Below are positions 33,439-42,268 of a stretch of DNA of 64,000 nucleotides, piece after piece; positions within the stretch are counted from its first letter, which is position 1, and every line of letters begins with the position of its first letter. The notes under the pieces are model-generated. The model did not search any database. It worked only from the letters and a program-made list of their open reading frames with translations, and had not been told where the DNA came from. The translations under genes and the position numbers were made by a program. Source of the stretch: QHXM01 sp032160165 (GTDB lineage: Bacteria > Acidobacteriota > Blastocatellia > Pyrinomonadales > Pyrinomonadaceae); assembly GCA_032160165.1 (NCBI GenBank), contig JAVHWA010000066.1, positions 1-64,000 of the forward strand. Direction: 5' to 3'.

Positions 33439-34689
33439 GTGAGGCAGTTCGAATCAATCACCGGGCCGATTGGACGGCGAGTGATTGTCTTGACCCTTCT
33501 CGCCTCACTGGCGGCGCTCATATTTTTCTACCCACGCGAATCTTCCAGCGCGATGGTAGTGGCTCAACGACAACGCCGGAAGCAGACGCAACGCCGGCGC
33601 CCTGCCTCCGGTGCAAGCGCGACGAGCAAGTACGCCCACTTCAAACATCTATCCCATCGCCTGCCGAAGGCGAAATTGAATTGTTCCGGCTGCCACACCA
33701 TCCCATCCGCGGCACCTTATGAGAATGCGGACCCGGCGGCGCAGCCATCGGACGTTGCTGCCGCGTCGAATCCGAAGATCAAGGGCTATCCTTATCACGA
33801 CAGTTGTGTCCGCTGTCACCGGACGGAGTTCTTCAAAGGCGCGGCGCCGCCGATTTGTACGGTCTGTCATACGCGTTCGAATCCACGTTTGACGGCGCGC
33901 GAAATTTATCCATTTCCAAAACTGAGTACCAAAGACTGGGAGCCGGAGTTTCCGGGCTACTTCCCTCATGACAAGCATCAGCGCGTCATCGCGCGAACTC
34001 GAAAACCACTCGACGGGGATGGCCCCGGGTGGAGCCTCGTACGTGCTTCATTCTCACGCCAGGCGCAGACGCAAACAGCTGAGCCTGAGAACTGCGCAAC
34101 CTGCCACCTTACTGATAAGCGCCAGCCGGTGGCGATTGAAGTAGGGAGCAGTGATAAGTTCACCCCTCCCGAGGGGACCTTCAAGACAGTCCCTTCCGGT
34201 CACGCGGATTGTTTCAACTGCCATTGGGATTCGCAGAAACCTACCAGGGATGAGTGCGACGGATGCCATCTGACACCAGACGCTCTGGCAAAAGAGAAAA
34301 GGGCGTCGTCGTCAAAGGCCCCATTGCCCGGTCTCAATTCGCCAAAGGCGGCCCTGTGGTTCAAGGACTGGCCGGGTAAATGGCCCCTGAGACTCTCGCT
34401 TAAGTTCAATCACGAATCAAAAAATCACAACACATTCGGATGCACCACCTGTCACATCAACATCGACAAGATGAAGACGCTGGATATTCCGAAAGCAGAC
34501 GTCCCCATCACGACCTGCGTTCAATGTCATCTGAAGGACGCGGTCGAGGTGAAGACCAGCCTGTCGAGGGAAATGTCAGCAAGAAAGAAAGACAGTAAAT
34601 TCATCTGCACCAGTTGTCATACATCTATCATCGGGCGCGAGCCCCCAAAGTGTAGTCACTATCTTGTTCTGGGTCAGCCTTGCAAATGA
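33439..34689 (+). CDS. Multiheme c-type cytochrome, nine CxxCH
   Basis: 416 residues with a GTG start (GAAAGGA at 33423-33429 upstream). An N-terminal membrane or signal helix is followed by nine CxxCH motifs, among them C-S-G-C-H, C-V-R-C-H, C-T-V-C-H, C-F-N-C-H, C-T-T-C-H and C-V-Q-C-H. Several extra His (K-H-L-S-H-R, F-P-H-D-K-H, F-N-H-E-S) could be distal ligands as in cytochrome c3/c7-like proteins. Probably a periplasmic electron carrier. It overlaps the next cytochrome gene by four bases (ATGA). Confidence 0.9.
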   Translation: MRQFESITGPIGRRVIVLTLLASLAALIFFYPRESSSAMVVAQRQRRKQTQRRRPASGASATSKYAHFKHLSHRLPKAKLNCSGCHTIPSAAPYENADPAAQPSDVAAASNPKIKGYPYHDSCVRCHRTEFFKGAAPPICTVCHTRSNPRLTAREIYPFPKLSTKDWEPEFPGYFPHDKHQRVIARTRKPLDGDGPGWSLVRASFSRQAQTQTAEPENCATCHLTDKRQPVAIEVGSSDKFTPPEGTFKTVPSGHADCFNCHWDSQKPTRDECDGCHLTPDALAKEKRASSSKAPLPGLNSPKAALWFKDWPGKWPLRLSLKFNHESKNHNTFGCTTCHINIDKMKTLDIPKADVPITTCVQCHLKDAVEVKTSLSREMSARKKDSKFICTSCHTSIIGREPPKCSHYLVLGQPCK

Positions 34690-35645
34690 TGAGCGAAGCT
34701 CGCCAATCAAAACATGAGTCCAAGCCAGGCGTTCGCCTTCGGTCGATCGCCTCGCGAAAGCGGACTCTCTCGCTGGTGGCGGCATTTCTGATGCTTGTCT
34801 GTGCGCTCGTTCTCGTCTTTGTAGGAAGTAAAGCCTCGGCGAGTCCAAACGAAGGCGCTGCACTTGCGCCTGAGGCATCGAGCCTGGCCGCGCCGGCGCA
34901 GAACTACGGCAACTTTTCTCACTTTTCTCCGGGCGAACATGCAGGCTTGACGAACAGGTCGGGTTGCTCGAGTTGCCATGAACGTCGCGACAACTCCGCC
35001 GAGCCAAGATTTCCCGGACACAGAGCTTGTATCAGCTGTCATCAAACGCAATTCAACACGCCGGGTACTCCCTTGTGTTCGATCTGTCATACGCAGGAAG
35101 GGCTGAGCCAGCAGAACCCTCCTCTGAAGAACTTTTCGAACAGCTTGAGCGGTTTCAGGAGCGACTTTGACCATCAACAGCACTCCGTTGGCGACGCCAG
35201 GCCGGCCGCGAATTGTGCCGCTTGTCACGCTTCAGCTCGTCGCGGCGTAGCCAAGTCTATTCCGGTCGGATTGAACGCTCATCAGACATGCTATCAATGT
35301 CACACGCCGGGCCGTCAATCCGGAGGAGTGGACATCTCCTCTTGCGGCGCCTGTCACGCGCCAGGCCGCTTCAGCCCCACGTCGACCTCGGCTCGCTCGT
35401 TCCGTGTCGGATTCAGTCATGGCGATCATGGGCCTGGACAGCGACTGAGCTGCGAAAGCTGCCACAACATCGGGCGGCGGGGATTGGCGCAAGGCGCACA
35501 GGTTAGCTCCACGTTTCCACAGCAGCACTTTCCCGCGACACGCGCTCAGACGTGCGTGACTTGTCATAACGGCCAACGCTCGTTCGGTGAGACGAGGTTC
35601 AACGACTGCAAGCGCTGCCACACTGGACCGACGTTCCGCCTGTGA
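34686..35645 (+). CDS. Second multiheme c-type cytochrome, nine CxxCH
   Basis: 319 residues from ATG 34686, overlapping the previous stop. One N-terminal helix (L-V-A-A-F-L-M-L-V-C-A-L-V-L-V-F) and nine CxxCH motifs: C-S-S-C-H, C-I-S-C-H, C-S-I-C-H, C-A-A-C-H, C-Y-Q-C-H, C-G-A-C-H, C-E-S-C-H, C-V-T-C-H, C-K-R-C-H. Spacing and distal His (F-S-H-F-S-P-G-E-H, F-D-H-Q-Q-H, F-S-H-G-D-H) resemble cytochrome c7/c3 families. Together the pair could carry 18 hemes. Confidence 0.9.
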   Translation: MMSEARQSKHESKPGVRLRSIASRKRTLSLVAAFLMLVCALVLVFVGSKASASPNEGAALAPEASSLAAPAQNYGNFSHFSPGEHAGLTNRSGCSSCHERRDNSAEPRFPGHRACISCHQTQFNTPGTPLCSICHTQEGLSQQNPPLKNFSNSLSGFRSDFDHQQHSVGDARPAANCAACHASARRGVAKSIPVGLNAHQTCYQCHTPGRQSGGVDISSCGACHAPGRFSPTSTSARSFRVGFSHGDHGPGQRLSCESCHNIGRRGLAQGAQVSSTFPQQHFPATRAQTCVTCHNGQRSFGETRFNDCKRCHTGPTFRL

Positions 35646-35698
35646 CCGTGAGATGTCACTCTAGTCAACTACACCGCACAAGAAGGAGATTCCCGATC

Positions 35699-37378
35699 AT
35701 GGTTCGTCGCTCTGCGATAGTCGCTTTGGTTCTGTTCGCTCTCTTACTTCCGACTCCTCTCGTACTCGCGCAGCAGGCGAATCCACAGCCGCCCAGAGAT
35801 CCCAACGATCCAATCGAACGGATAAAAGACGAAGGGATGAATCAGTCGCAGGTGATGGAGACGCTGAGCTATCTCGCCGACGTTATCGGACCGCGCCTGA
35901 CAGGCTCGCCAAACATGAGACGCGCGAACGAGTGGACGCGAGATAAGCTGACGGCGTGGGGACTTCAAAACGCTCACCTCGAATCGTGGGGTCCCTTTGG
36001 GCGGGGTTGGACTCTAAAGAAATTTTACGTTCAGGTCTCAACTCCCCAGGCCATTCCTCTCATCGCCTATCCGAAAGCGTGGTCGCCGGGTCTTAAGGGT
36101 ACCCTCACCGCCAACGTGGTGTACCTGGATGCCAAAGACGAATCGGGGTTGGAAAAGTACAAGGGAAAGTTGAAAGGCGCCAACGTGCTGACAGCTGCTC
36201 CCCCGGAAGTCAAAGCTCACTTCGAAGCGCTGGGAACACGCCGCGATGAAAAGGACTTGCTGAGGTTGGCGGATGCGCCGGACCCAGGAAGCATTCCGCG
36301 GCGGCCTTTTGAAGTCACCGCGCAGCAACGTGAAGAAGCGAGATTCCAGGCAAAGAAGCAACAGTTCTTTGTCGACGAAGGGGCTGCGCTTTTGATTGAC
36401 CCCAGCCGCCGAGGCGACGGCGGAACGATCTTCGTACAATCGGCAACTGTCGCTCAGCCTTTCGTCGAACCACCGACGGCGCCGCCCGCCCCAGGCACGA
36501 CGCCTCCGAGACGGTTTTCGCCTTGGGACAAGGACGCGCCCCGAATAGTCCCGCAGATCGTAGTCGCCGCCGAACACTATAACCGCGTTGTTCGAATGAT
36601 TCAGGCGGGCGAGCCCGTGAGGATGACAGTGAATCTTACGGTTGAGTATCAGGACAAAGACATGATGTCCTACAACACTATCGCAGAGATCCCGGGTACA
36701 GACTTGAAAGACGAGATAGTTATGCTGGGCGGCCACATGGATTCGTGGCACGCCGGGACCGGTGCTACGGACAACGGGGCCGGCGTTGCGACCGCGATGG
36801 AAGCCGTCAGAATTCTGCAGAAACTGAAGCTTCAGCCGCGTCGAACAATTCGTGTCGGGCTGTGGAGCGGCGAAGAAGAAGGACTTCTGGGCTCGCGCTA
36901 TTACGTCATGCAACACTTCGGAACGCTCGGCAACGGAACGATAGAGGACTTTCGAGCCATGAATAACCAGGGCGTGCGCTCGAAGCTTACCACTAAGCCT
37001 GACTACGAAAAGTTCAGTGCCTATTTCAACCTGGACAACGGGACGGGGCGAATCAGGGGAGTGTACATGCAGGGTAACGAGGGCGTGCGCTCGCTCTTTA
37101 GGCAATGGCTCGCTCCGTTTAGGGATATGAACGCTTCCACGCTCTCCATCTCGAACACCGGCGGCACGGACCATCTTTCGTTCGACGCCGTAGGACTACC
37201 CGGATTTCAATTCATCCAGGACTCTATCGAGTACGAAACGCGCACGCACCATTCGAACCAGGACGTCTTCGATCGAATTCAGGCCGATGACATGAAGCAG
37301 AATGCCGTTATCATGGCCGCATTTGTTTATAAGACGGCGATGATGGACCACAAAATGCCACGCAAAGCTCCGCAATAG
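35699..37378 (+). CDS. Exported M28-family metallopeptidase
   Basis: 559 residues from ATG 35699 (AGAAGGAGA at 35681-35689). Signal peptide 1-24. Zinc ligands of M28 are visible: G-G-H-M-D-S-W, A-T-D-N-G-A-G, S-G-E-E-E-G-L-L-G-S-R and, near the C-terminus, T-R-T-H-H-S-N. A PA-like insert lies around residues 100-300. Typically an aminopeptidase or carboxypeptidase outside the cytoplasm. It separates two cytochrome units but is probably cotranscribed with the upstream pair (about 50-base gap). Confidence 0.88.
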   Translation: MVRRSAIVALVLFALLLPTPLVLAQQANPQPPRDPNDPIERIKDEGMNQSQVMETLSYLADVIGPRLTGSPNMRRANEWTRDKLTAWGLQNAHLESWGPFGRGWTLKKFYVQVSTPQAIPLIAYPKAWSPGLKGTLTANVVYLDAKDESGLEKYKGKLKGANVLTAAPPEVKAHFEALGTRRDEKDLLRLADAPDPGSIPRRPFEVTAQQREEARFQAKKQQFFVDEGAALLIDPSRRGDGGTIFVQSATVAQPFVEPPTAPPAPGTTPPRRFSPWDKDAPRIVPQIVVAAEHYNRVVRMIQAGEPVRMTVNLTVEYQDKDMMSYNTIAEIPGTDLKDEIVMLGGHMDSWHAGTGATDNGAGVATAMEAVRILQKLKLQPRRTIRVGLWSGEEEGLLGSRYYVMQHFGTLGNGTIEDFRAMNNQGVRSKLTTKPDYEKFSAYFNLDNGTGRIRGVYMQGNEGVRSLFRQWLAPFRDMNASTLSISNTGGTDHLSFDAVGLPGFQFIQDSIEYETRTHHSNQDVFDRIQADDMKQNAVIMAAFVYKTAMMDHKMPRKAPQ

Positions 37379-37407
37379 GACCCGAGTACCTGAAGAGATC
37401 GAAAAGT

Positions 37408-37436
37408 TTGACAAGCGAGCCGGGGCTATCTATATT
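37408..37436 (+). promoter_or_regulatory. Strong sigma70-type promoter for the 37567 cytochrome gene
   Basis: TTGACA (37408-37413), a 17-base spacer, TATATT (37431-37436). This is the closest match to the consensus in the window. It predicts a leader of about 125 bases before ATG 37567. Confidence 0.7.
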
Positions 37437-37566
37437 CGGGGCGGATTTACGCTGGAACGTGCTCGGATGTTGAGCTCGTCGTCCTTTGTTCGCATTCACC
37501 GGTTACCTCCCCTACGGCACTCAGGTCGTTGATCGCTCGTGTCATCGAGCTGCAAAGAGAGCAATC

Positions 37567-38295
37567 ATGAGACTAAAACTAATCGTCCTGCTGGCTGTCG
37601 CGCTTGGCTATCTCGCCGTTCTTTTCGCGTGCACTACAGCCCCCGCGGGTTTGACTCAAAACTCAAACGCGAAAGCGAATGTGAACGCCACGGCGAACAC
37701 CAACGCCGCACCCGCCACGGCGCCCGCGGCTGCCCCTGCCGCGTCAGGACAGGTTACCTGGAAGCATGCCGAAATGGGTGGGACCTTCCTTCCCGACGCG
37801 AGCGCCACATTGCCGGACAAGACCATCATCCTCGCGAAGGACAGCGAGAAAGCCAAGCCCAATTCAGGCCCACTGAAACCGGAAGCCGCTTTTGATCACG
37901 TTAAGCACAGCACGGTCGCAACCTATAGTCTTAGTGGCACCACCACACCGGCTTGCGTTGACTGCCATCACACGGACCAACCCTCTGCTCCTGCCGGACA
38001 AGAGTATCTGAAGAAGTTCGAGCGGAAGGCCGCGCTTACCGCGAAGGAGTTAGAGACCTCGAAGGAAGTGGTAAAGACCTGTCGGGCCTGTCACCTGCAG
38101 GCTTCAGAGGAAGAGACCGACGATTATCCACCGAAGAGCGTAACCTATCCCGAGGCCTTAAAGCGGCCGCCCTCAGGGAAGCTGGATAATGAGACGGCGT
38201 ATCATCTCAACTGTAACTCGTGCCACGATGCAGTCAAGAAACGCAATCCTGCGTCCAAGGCGCCGCAGACCTGTGTTGACTGCCATTCAAATTAG
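37567..38295 (+). CDS. Four-CxxCH cytochrome lipoprotein
   Basis: 242 residues from ATG 37567. The signal peptide ends A-V-L-F-A-C, a lipobox, followed by an Asn/Ala/Pro-rich linker. The C-terminal 130 residues hold four CxxCH motifs (C-V-D-C-H-H, C-R-A-C-H, C-N-S-C-H, C-V-D-C-H) and F-D-H-V-K-H, fitting a class III (c3/c7-like) fold. It has its own promoter and could link the other cytochromes to an outer acceptor (inference). Confidence 0.88.
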   Translation: MRLKLIVLLAVALGYLAVLFACTTAPAGLTQNSNAKANVNATANTNAAPATAPAAAPAASGQVTWKHAEMGGTFLPDASATLPDKTIILAKDSEKAKPNSGPLKPEAAFDHVKHSTVATYSLSGTTTPACVDCHHTDQPSAPAGQEYLKKFERKAALTAKELETSKEVVKTCRACHLQASEEETDDYPPKSVTYPEALKRPPSGKLDNETAYHLNCNSCHDAVKKRNPASKAPQTCVDCHSN

Positions 38296-38392
38296 TCCGA
38301 TAGAATTATCCGATGTCCTGACCGCGGCGCAGCAGGGGCCCCGTTCCTGGTGCGCCGTAGTAGCCTAAACACTCCTTAGGGATAAATAACGC

Positions 38393-38887
38393 ATGCGATC
38401 ATCACTTCTTGCCCTCATTCTAGCCGCCGCTTTTCTTTCATCAGCTTGTGGCTCGTCCGATCAAACCAACTCCACTAAGACGACGCAATCGCAGCAGACT
38501 ACGCGACAACCGTCGCAGGCCACTGCTCCAGTGGCCGAGGGACCTCCGGTCTCCGTAGCTCACGGCGGGCCGCCACCTGCAGGCGCACCATCAGGGGGAC
38601 CTGACACTTCTGCGCTCGACAAGAAAATCGAACAGGCTGAAGCCAAGGCGAAGGCCTCCGGTGCTTCGCCGGCTGACAAGACCGCGGCTGCGGCCGCGTA
38701 TGTCGAGCGCGGTAACGTTTTCTACAACGCAGGGCAACCGACTCTCTACAAATTCGCGCTGCGTGATTTTCGTAAAGCGCTTCGGCTGGATTCGAACAAT
38801 GCTGAGGCCCGCGCCAAGCAGGATCAGATAGTAGAGATCTATCAATCGATGGGACGTCCGGTTCCTGACCTTGGGAATGAGCCGTGA
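38393..38887 (+). CDS. Small lipoprotein with TPR-like end
   Basis: 164 residues. The lipobox F-L-S-S-A-C lies at residues 14-19, followed by a Thr/Gln/Ala-rich linker. The C-terminal part Y-V-E-R-G-N-V-F-Y-N-A-G-Q and R-D-F-R-K-A-L-R-L-D-S-N-N-A-E-A resembles one and a half TPRs. Function unknown; it may dock the neighbouring cytochrome lipoprotein. Confidence 0.7.
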   Translation: MRSSLLALILAAAFLSSACGSSDQTNSTKTTQSQQTTRQPSQATAPVAEGPPVSVAHGGPPPAGAPSGGPDTSALDKKIEQAEAKAKASGASPADKTAAAAAYVERGNVFYNAGQPTLYKFALRDFRKALRLDSNNAEARAKQDQIVEIYQSMGRPVPDLGNEP

Positions 38888-38889
38888 AG

Positions 38890-39052
38890 AGTTCGGAGTT
38901 TCGAGTTTTGAGTTTCCGATTGGCGGGTATAGTACTTTGGTTCCGACATTTCGGATTTGATTTCTCTGTGACCTCTGTGGTTGTACTCTTAGCGGTATCC
39001 CGCGGGTTCGATAGCAGCTCGATCCTGAGTCCTGAGTCCTGAGTCCTGAAAC
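38890..39052. repeat. CCTGAGT short-unit repeat
   Basis: Three tandem CCTGAGT and one CCTGAAA lie at 39024-39051. A looser left arm GAGTTCGGAGTTTCGAG with more GAGTTT units is at 38890-38919. Between them CTCTGTG occurs twice (38964-38970, 38973-38979). It sits between convergent genes. Confidence 0.65.
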
Positions 39053-39054
39053 TT

Positions 39055-40614
39055 CTAGCCCCTCGGAATCTCAATCCCAATCGACTCCAGAAACTTCGTC
39101 GGCCTATCTCCACCAATCAACGCAAAGATGTAGTCGTTGGGAATTCTCGCCTTCTCTTCCTTCGTCCTCGCGTTCATCAGCACGACCTCTCCATCAGCAA
39201 TCTCCTTGATGGCCGCGCCGAAATAGACCTTGATCCTTGCTTCGTCTATGCAGTAATACACTTGAAGCTTGTTTCCGAATTTCAGATCGTTCTTGAAATC
39301 GCTGCGCACGACGAGCGTTACGTCATTAATCTCTTCGGGGGGACGAAAAGCTATCTGGTCGCCGTCGCGGCGGGCGACCAGGTCGACAGCGGCCTCTACG
39401 GCGGAGTTTCCGCCGCCCACAATAATGACCTTCCGGCGCTTAAACTCTTCGGGGTTGGTCAGCTTATACATGACCTTGTCTTCAGAATGTCCGTTGCTCG
39501 CGATCTTCATATCCTCGCCGGAAACTCCCAATTTCATCGGCGTGCCCCGGTTACCTATGGCAAGTATTATACGGCGGGCGCGATAGCTTACCTGCTCGCG
39601 CTGCAAGCCTTTCTCAGTTCGAATCGTAAAATAGTCGCCATCGTCCGCGCGCTTGGCCGCTTTGCAACTCTCCGTCTCGTTAATAGTCACTCCCGTCTTC
39701 ATCATGGTTCCGATCCACGAATCCAGGATCGCCTCGCGTTGCTCGCCCGCCCCCGCAACCTCGATACCGCCGCGCGACTCCATCGTCTCGGGCTTAAAGA
39801 AGACGTACTTGTTTTTCGGATAGGCATCAATGGTGGCAAGGATTTTGTCCTGTTCAAGGCCAACATATCGAAGGTTATGTTGACGCGCGAGGACGGCGGC
39901 AGAGAGGCCGGCCGGGCCGATTCCGATGATGGCTACATCGTATTCCGCTTTCGGTTCCGGCACCGCTGTCTTCAGTTCTTCAGCGATGTACTTGATGACA
40001 TCAGCGCCTTCGTTGGCCGCGTTCTTTATCAGCGGAGTGCCCGAGACGTCACCAATGATGTAGCACCCCGGTACGTTGGTCATGAACCGCTCGTTGCGAA
40101 CAGGCACCGGGCGCGGCCGTATGATCTTCGTTGTATTGACGACGATGCACGCTTTTGGATTAACCGGACACTCGACCTGGCAGGCGGTGTCTTCCGCGCA
40201 TTGATCGCGAGCGACGGGCACGGCCACATTGTCCACAATTGCCAGCACGTCGTGGGGGCAGGCATCGACACAGGCATGGCAACCGATGCAACGTTCGGTG
40301 ACTATGACCGGGTGAGGATAATCGGGTCCATCCGGATCGTATTTCGTCAACAGTTCAGCCGAGAGCTGTATGTTTTGCGCGTTCCGATCGCCGCGCGATT
40401 CAAGTCGTTCAACCAACAGACGCCGGGCCCGCCATGCGTCGCGAACGGCGAAGCTGATCCCAATAAGCACCAGGAATAGACTCATTCCAATCCAGCCGTA
40501 CCACGGCAGGCCGCCGAAGATGCCCTTAAGGAAGGAATCGTCAGACGTCGTCTGGTTTATCGCCAGCAATAAGAGCAGCAGGGCGATGATTATTAGAAGC
40601 TGTGACTTTTTCAT
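39055..40614 (-). CDS. Membrane-anchored ferredoxin-FAD/NAD(P) oxidoreductase
   Basis: 519 residues from ATG 40614. Two membrane helices (about 3-20 and 40-58) are followed by two [4Fe-4S] motifs: C-I-G-C-H-A-C-V-D-A-C-P, and a second set C-A-E-D-T-A-C-Q-V-E-C-P. A short thioredoxin-reductase-like lid (G-C-Y-I-I-G-D-V-S-G) precedes the FAD site D-V-A-I-I-G-I-G-P-A-G-L-S and the NAD(P) site K-V-I-I-V-G-G-G-N-S-A. It probably takes electrons from NAD(P)H and passes them through Fe-S clusters to a membrane partner. Third gene of the minus-strand redox operon. Confidence 0.85.
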   Translation of the reverse strand: MKKSQLLIIIALLLLLLAINQTTSDDSFLKGIFGGLPWYGWIGMSLFLVLIGISFAVRDAWRARRLLVERLESRGDRNAQNIQLSAELLTKYDPDGPDYPHPVIVTERCIGCHACVDACPHDVLAIVDNVAVPVARDQCAEDTACQVECPVNPKACIVVNTTKIIRPRPVPVRNERFMTNVPGCYIIGDVSGTPLIKNAANEGADVIKYIAEELKTAVPEPKAEYDVAIIGIGPAGLSAAVLARQHNLRYVGLEQDKILATIDAYPKNKYVFFKPETMESRGGIEVAGAGEQREAILDSWIGTMMKTGVTINETESCKAAKRADDGDYFTIRTEKGLQREQVSYRARRIILAIGNRGTPMKLGVSGEDMKIASNGHSEDKVMYKLTNPEEFKRRKVIIVGGGNSAVEAAVDLVARRDGDQIAFRPPEEINDVTLVVRSDFKNDLKFGNKLQVYYCIDEARIKVYFGAAIKEIADGEVVLMNARTKEEKARIPNDYIFALIGGDRPTKFLESIGIEIPRG

Positions 40615-40625
40615 CTCAAACCGAC

Positions 40626-40686
40626 GTTCAATGTTCAAGATTCAAGGTTGGTTTCAACGTTGAACGTTGAACCTTGAACGTTGAAC
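40626..40686. repeat. GTTCAA short-unit inverted repeat
   Basis: Left arm 40626-40649 matches the reverse complement of 40663-40686 at 21 of 24 positions. It is built from GTTCAA/GTTCAAGG/GTTGAACG units. It occupies the gap between the FHA-cytochrome stop and the start of the oxidoreductase gene. Confidence 0.8.
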
Positions 40687-42171
40687 TTATTTCGCCGTCA
40701 CACTCTCGTGCCATGCCGTCGGGATGGGCGCATCGGCGAAGAGCGCTGGCCGCCAATTCTTATCTCTTATGTGCTGGATGTGACACGATGTGCAACTGAT
40801 CAGGGATCTTGCCCTGACTTCACGTGGCCTGGGTTCGAAGATCTGCGCATTGTGACATATCAAACACTTCGTTCGCGGAGTGACGCGGTCAATCGGTACA
40901 GACGACCGATGGCAGCTCGAACACGAGATCACCTTCATCCCGTTTCCTGTGTCCTCTTCCTTGATTCCCTCAATGCTCGCAACCGTTCTTACGCGATAAA
41001 TATGCAACGCGTGAAACTGCTTGTTTCGCCACTGTTGTTCTGTGTCAGACGGACGACGCAGCCTGGCGATTTCGGGCTTGAGGGCAAGCTCCTCGTCGTC
41101 CAGTCCCTTCCAGACCCATTGGCCTCCTACTACCGGATAGCCAAGCGTCCCTCCATGCGGAGTATGAACGCTCTTTCCGTTATAGAGTTTCCTGTTCGAA
41201 TCGGTATGACAACTGGTGCATGCGTCGAGGGCGGCGCTCATAGGTTTAAAGTCGGCCCCGCGATGCTCCGTGTGACAAACGGTGCAGGTGATGCCCGCAT
41301 CGCGATGAGCACGCGTCGTGGTCGCGATGAAGCTTTCCGTCCGGTGGCATTCCGCGCAATTCGCTTCCATGCGAGCGCGATTAGCGCTCACGCCCACGGC
41401 ATGACAGGTCGTGCACGAGTTGCTGTTTGGCTGGTTAGCTATCGCAGGCGTCAGCAGGAGGGAGGTTCGCGTGTGCGGTACCGATATGACTTCGGGTGCG
41501 AACGCGTTCTTATATTTGAAGGCCGCGACCGCCGACAGCGCGCCGATGATAATCACCGCCCAAATGAAAATCGAAAATGGCCACGGCCGAACCAGGTCGC
41601 GTGTAGGGGTCCAGTTAAATCTCGCTTTGCCAAGTCTGGGAGGATTGTGCGGGTGCAGTGGCGATTGGCGACCCGCTTTCTCGCGTGTTCGCTTGTCCCA
41701 AAATACTTTTAGCGCGCCGGCGATTTCTGATGAAGCAGCCACCCGGGCGTCCTCTGCTCGTTGCTTTTCGTCAGCCTCCAGCTTCTCCTGCCGCGCTTCC
41801 ATCTCACCGACGTTAAGCGCGAACTGGTGAGACACGCGGATCTTGAGGGTCCTCTCGCCGGCCAGCTCAATCTGCAAAAAGAATGGTCCGATTTGAATGA
41901 CATCGCCGTTCGCCAGGGCGTCGGCCGCGTCGAATGGTATCACTCGGCCATTGAGGGTGGTGGCGTTTGAGCCGCTTAGGTTAAGGACATAAAAACGTCC
42001 CCCGACTTCATTGATGCCGGCGTGAAGTCGCGAGACCGTTGGGTGATTGAGCGAGATGTCACACTCTGGCTGCCGACCGATGCGCAGTCCTTCGGTGACA
42101 AGTGTTTTGGCATCTTCAGCGCGGTCCTCGCGCGTGATGATGAACGTGCTGTCTCGAAGCGTTAAGGCCAT
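40687..42171 (-). CDS. FHA domain fused to a seven-CxxCH cytochrome
   Basis: 494 residues. Residues about 20-105 are an FHA domain (R-I-G-R-Q-P-E-C-D-I-S-L, then V-S-R-L-H-A, later N-L-S-G-S-N-A-T-T-L-N-G), with Arg, Ser and Asn of the phosphothreonine pocket present. A coiled region (105-150) leads to a membrane helix (F-S-I-F-I-W-A-V-I-I-I-G-A-L-S-A-V-A). The extracytoplasmic part has seven CxxCH: C-T-T-C-H, C-A-E-C-H, C-T-V-C-H, C-T-S-C-H, C-S-S-C-H, C-L-I-C-H and C-T-S-C-H. The FHA domain would be cytosolic and the hemes outside. I know of no described function for this fusion. Confidence 0.87.
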   Translation of the reverse strand: MALTLRDSTFIITREDRAEDAKTLVTEGLRIGRQPECDISLNHPTVSRLHAGINEVGGRFYVLNLSGSNATTLNGRVIPFDAADALANGDVIQIGPFFLQIELAGERTLKIRVSHQFALNVGEMEARQEKLEADEKQRAEDARVAASSEIAGALKVFWDKRTREKAGRQSPLHPHNPPRLGKARFNWTPTRDLVRPWPFSIFIWAVIIIGALSAVAAFKYKNAFAPEVISVPHTRTSLLLTPAIANQPNSNSCTTCHAVGVSANRARMEANCAECHRTESFIATTTRAHRDAGITCTVCHTEHRGADFKPMSAALDACTSCHTDSNRKLYNGKSVHTPHGGTLGYPVVGGQWVWKGLDDEELALKPEIARLRRPSDTEQQWRNKQFHALHIYRVRTVASIEGIKEEDTGNGMKVISCSSCHRSSVPIDRVTPRTKCLICHNAQIFEPRPREVRARSLISCTSCHIQHIRDKNWRPALFADAPIPTAWHESVTAK

Positions 42172-42189
42172 ATCGAAGGAGTCAGGGCC

Positions 42190-42263
42190 GAGGACTCAGG
42201 ATTCAGGATTCAGAACTCAGAATTGTCAAAAACGCTTCTCCTGAGTCCGGAGTTCTGTTTCCT
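42190..42263. repeat. GACTCAGGA short-unit inverted repeat
   Basis: GGACTCAGGATTCAGGATTC and onwards (42192-42223) opposes CTCCTGAGTCCGGAGTTCTG and onwards (42238-42263); GACTCAGG at 42193-42200 is exactly complementary to 42240-42247. It lies between the first and second genes of the redox operon. Confidence 0.7.
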
Positions 42264-42268
42264 GCTCT

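Noticed and set aside
36038..37174. Long minus-strand open frame opposite the M28 peptidase
   Set aside because: No family features, and the plus strand is clearly coding with intact motifs; the same holds for the long antisense frames at 39262-40479 and 40681-41712.
40255..40300. C-I-G-C-H in the ferredoxin protein as a c-heme site
   Set aside because: It is part of a C-x2-C-x2-C-x3-C-P [4Fe-4S] motif on the cytosolic side.
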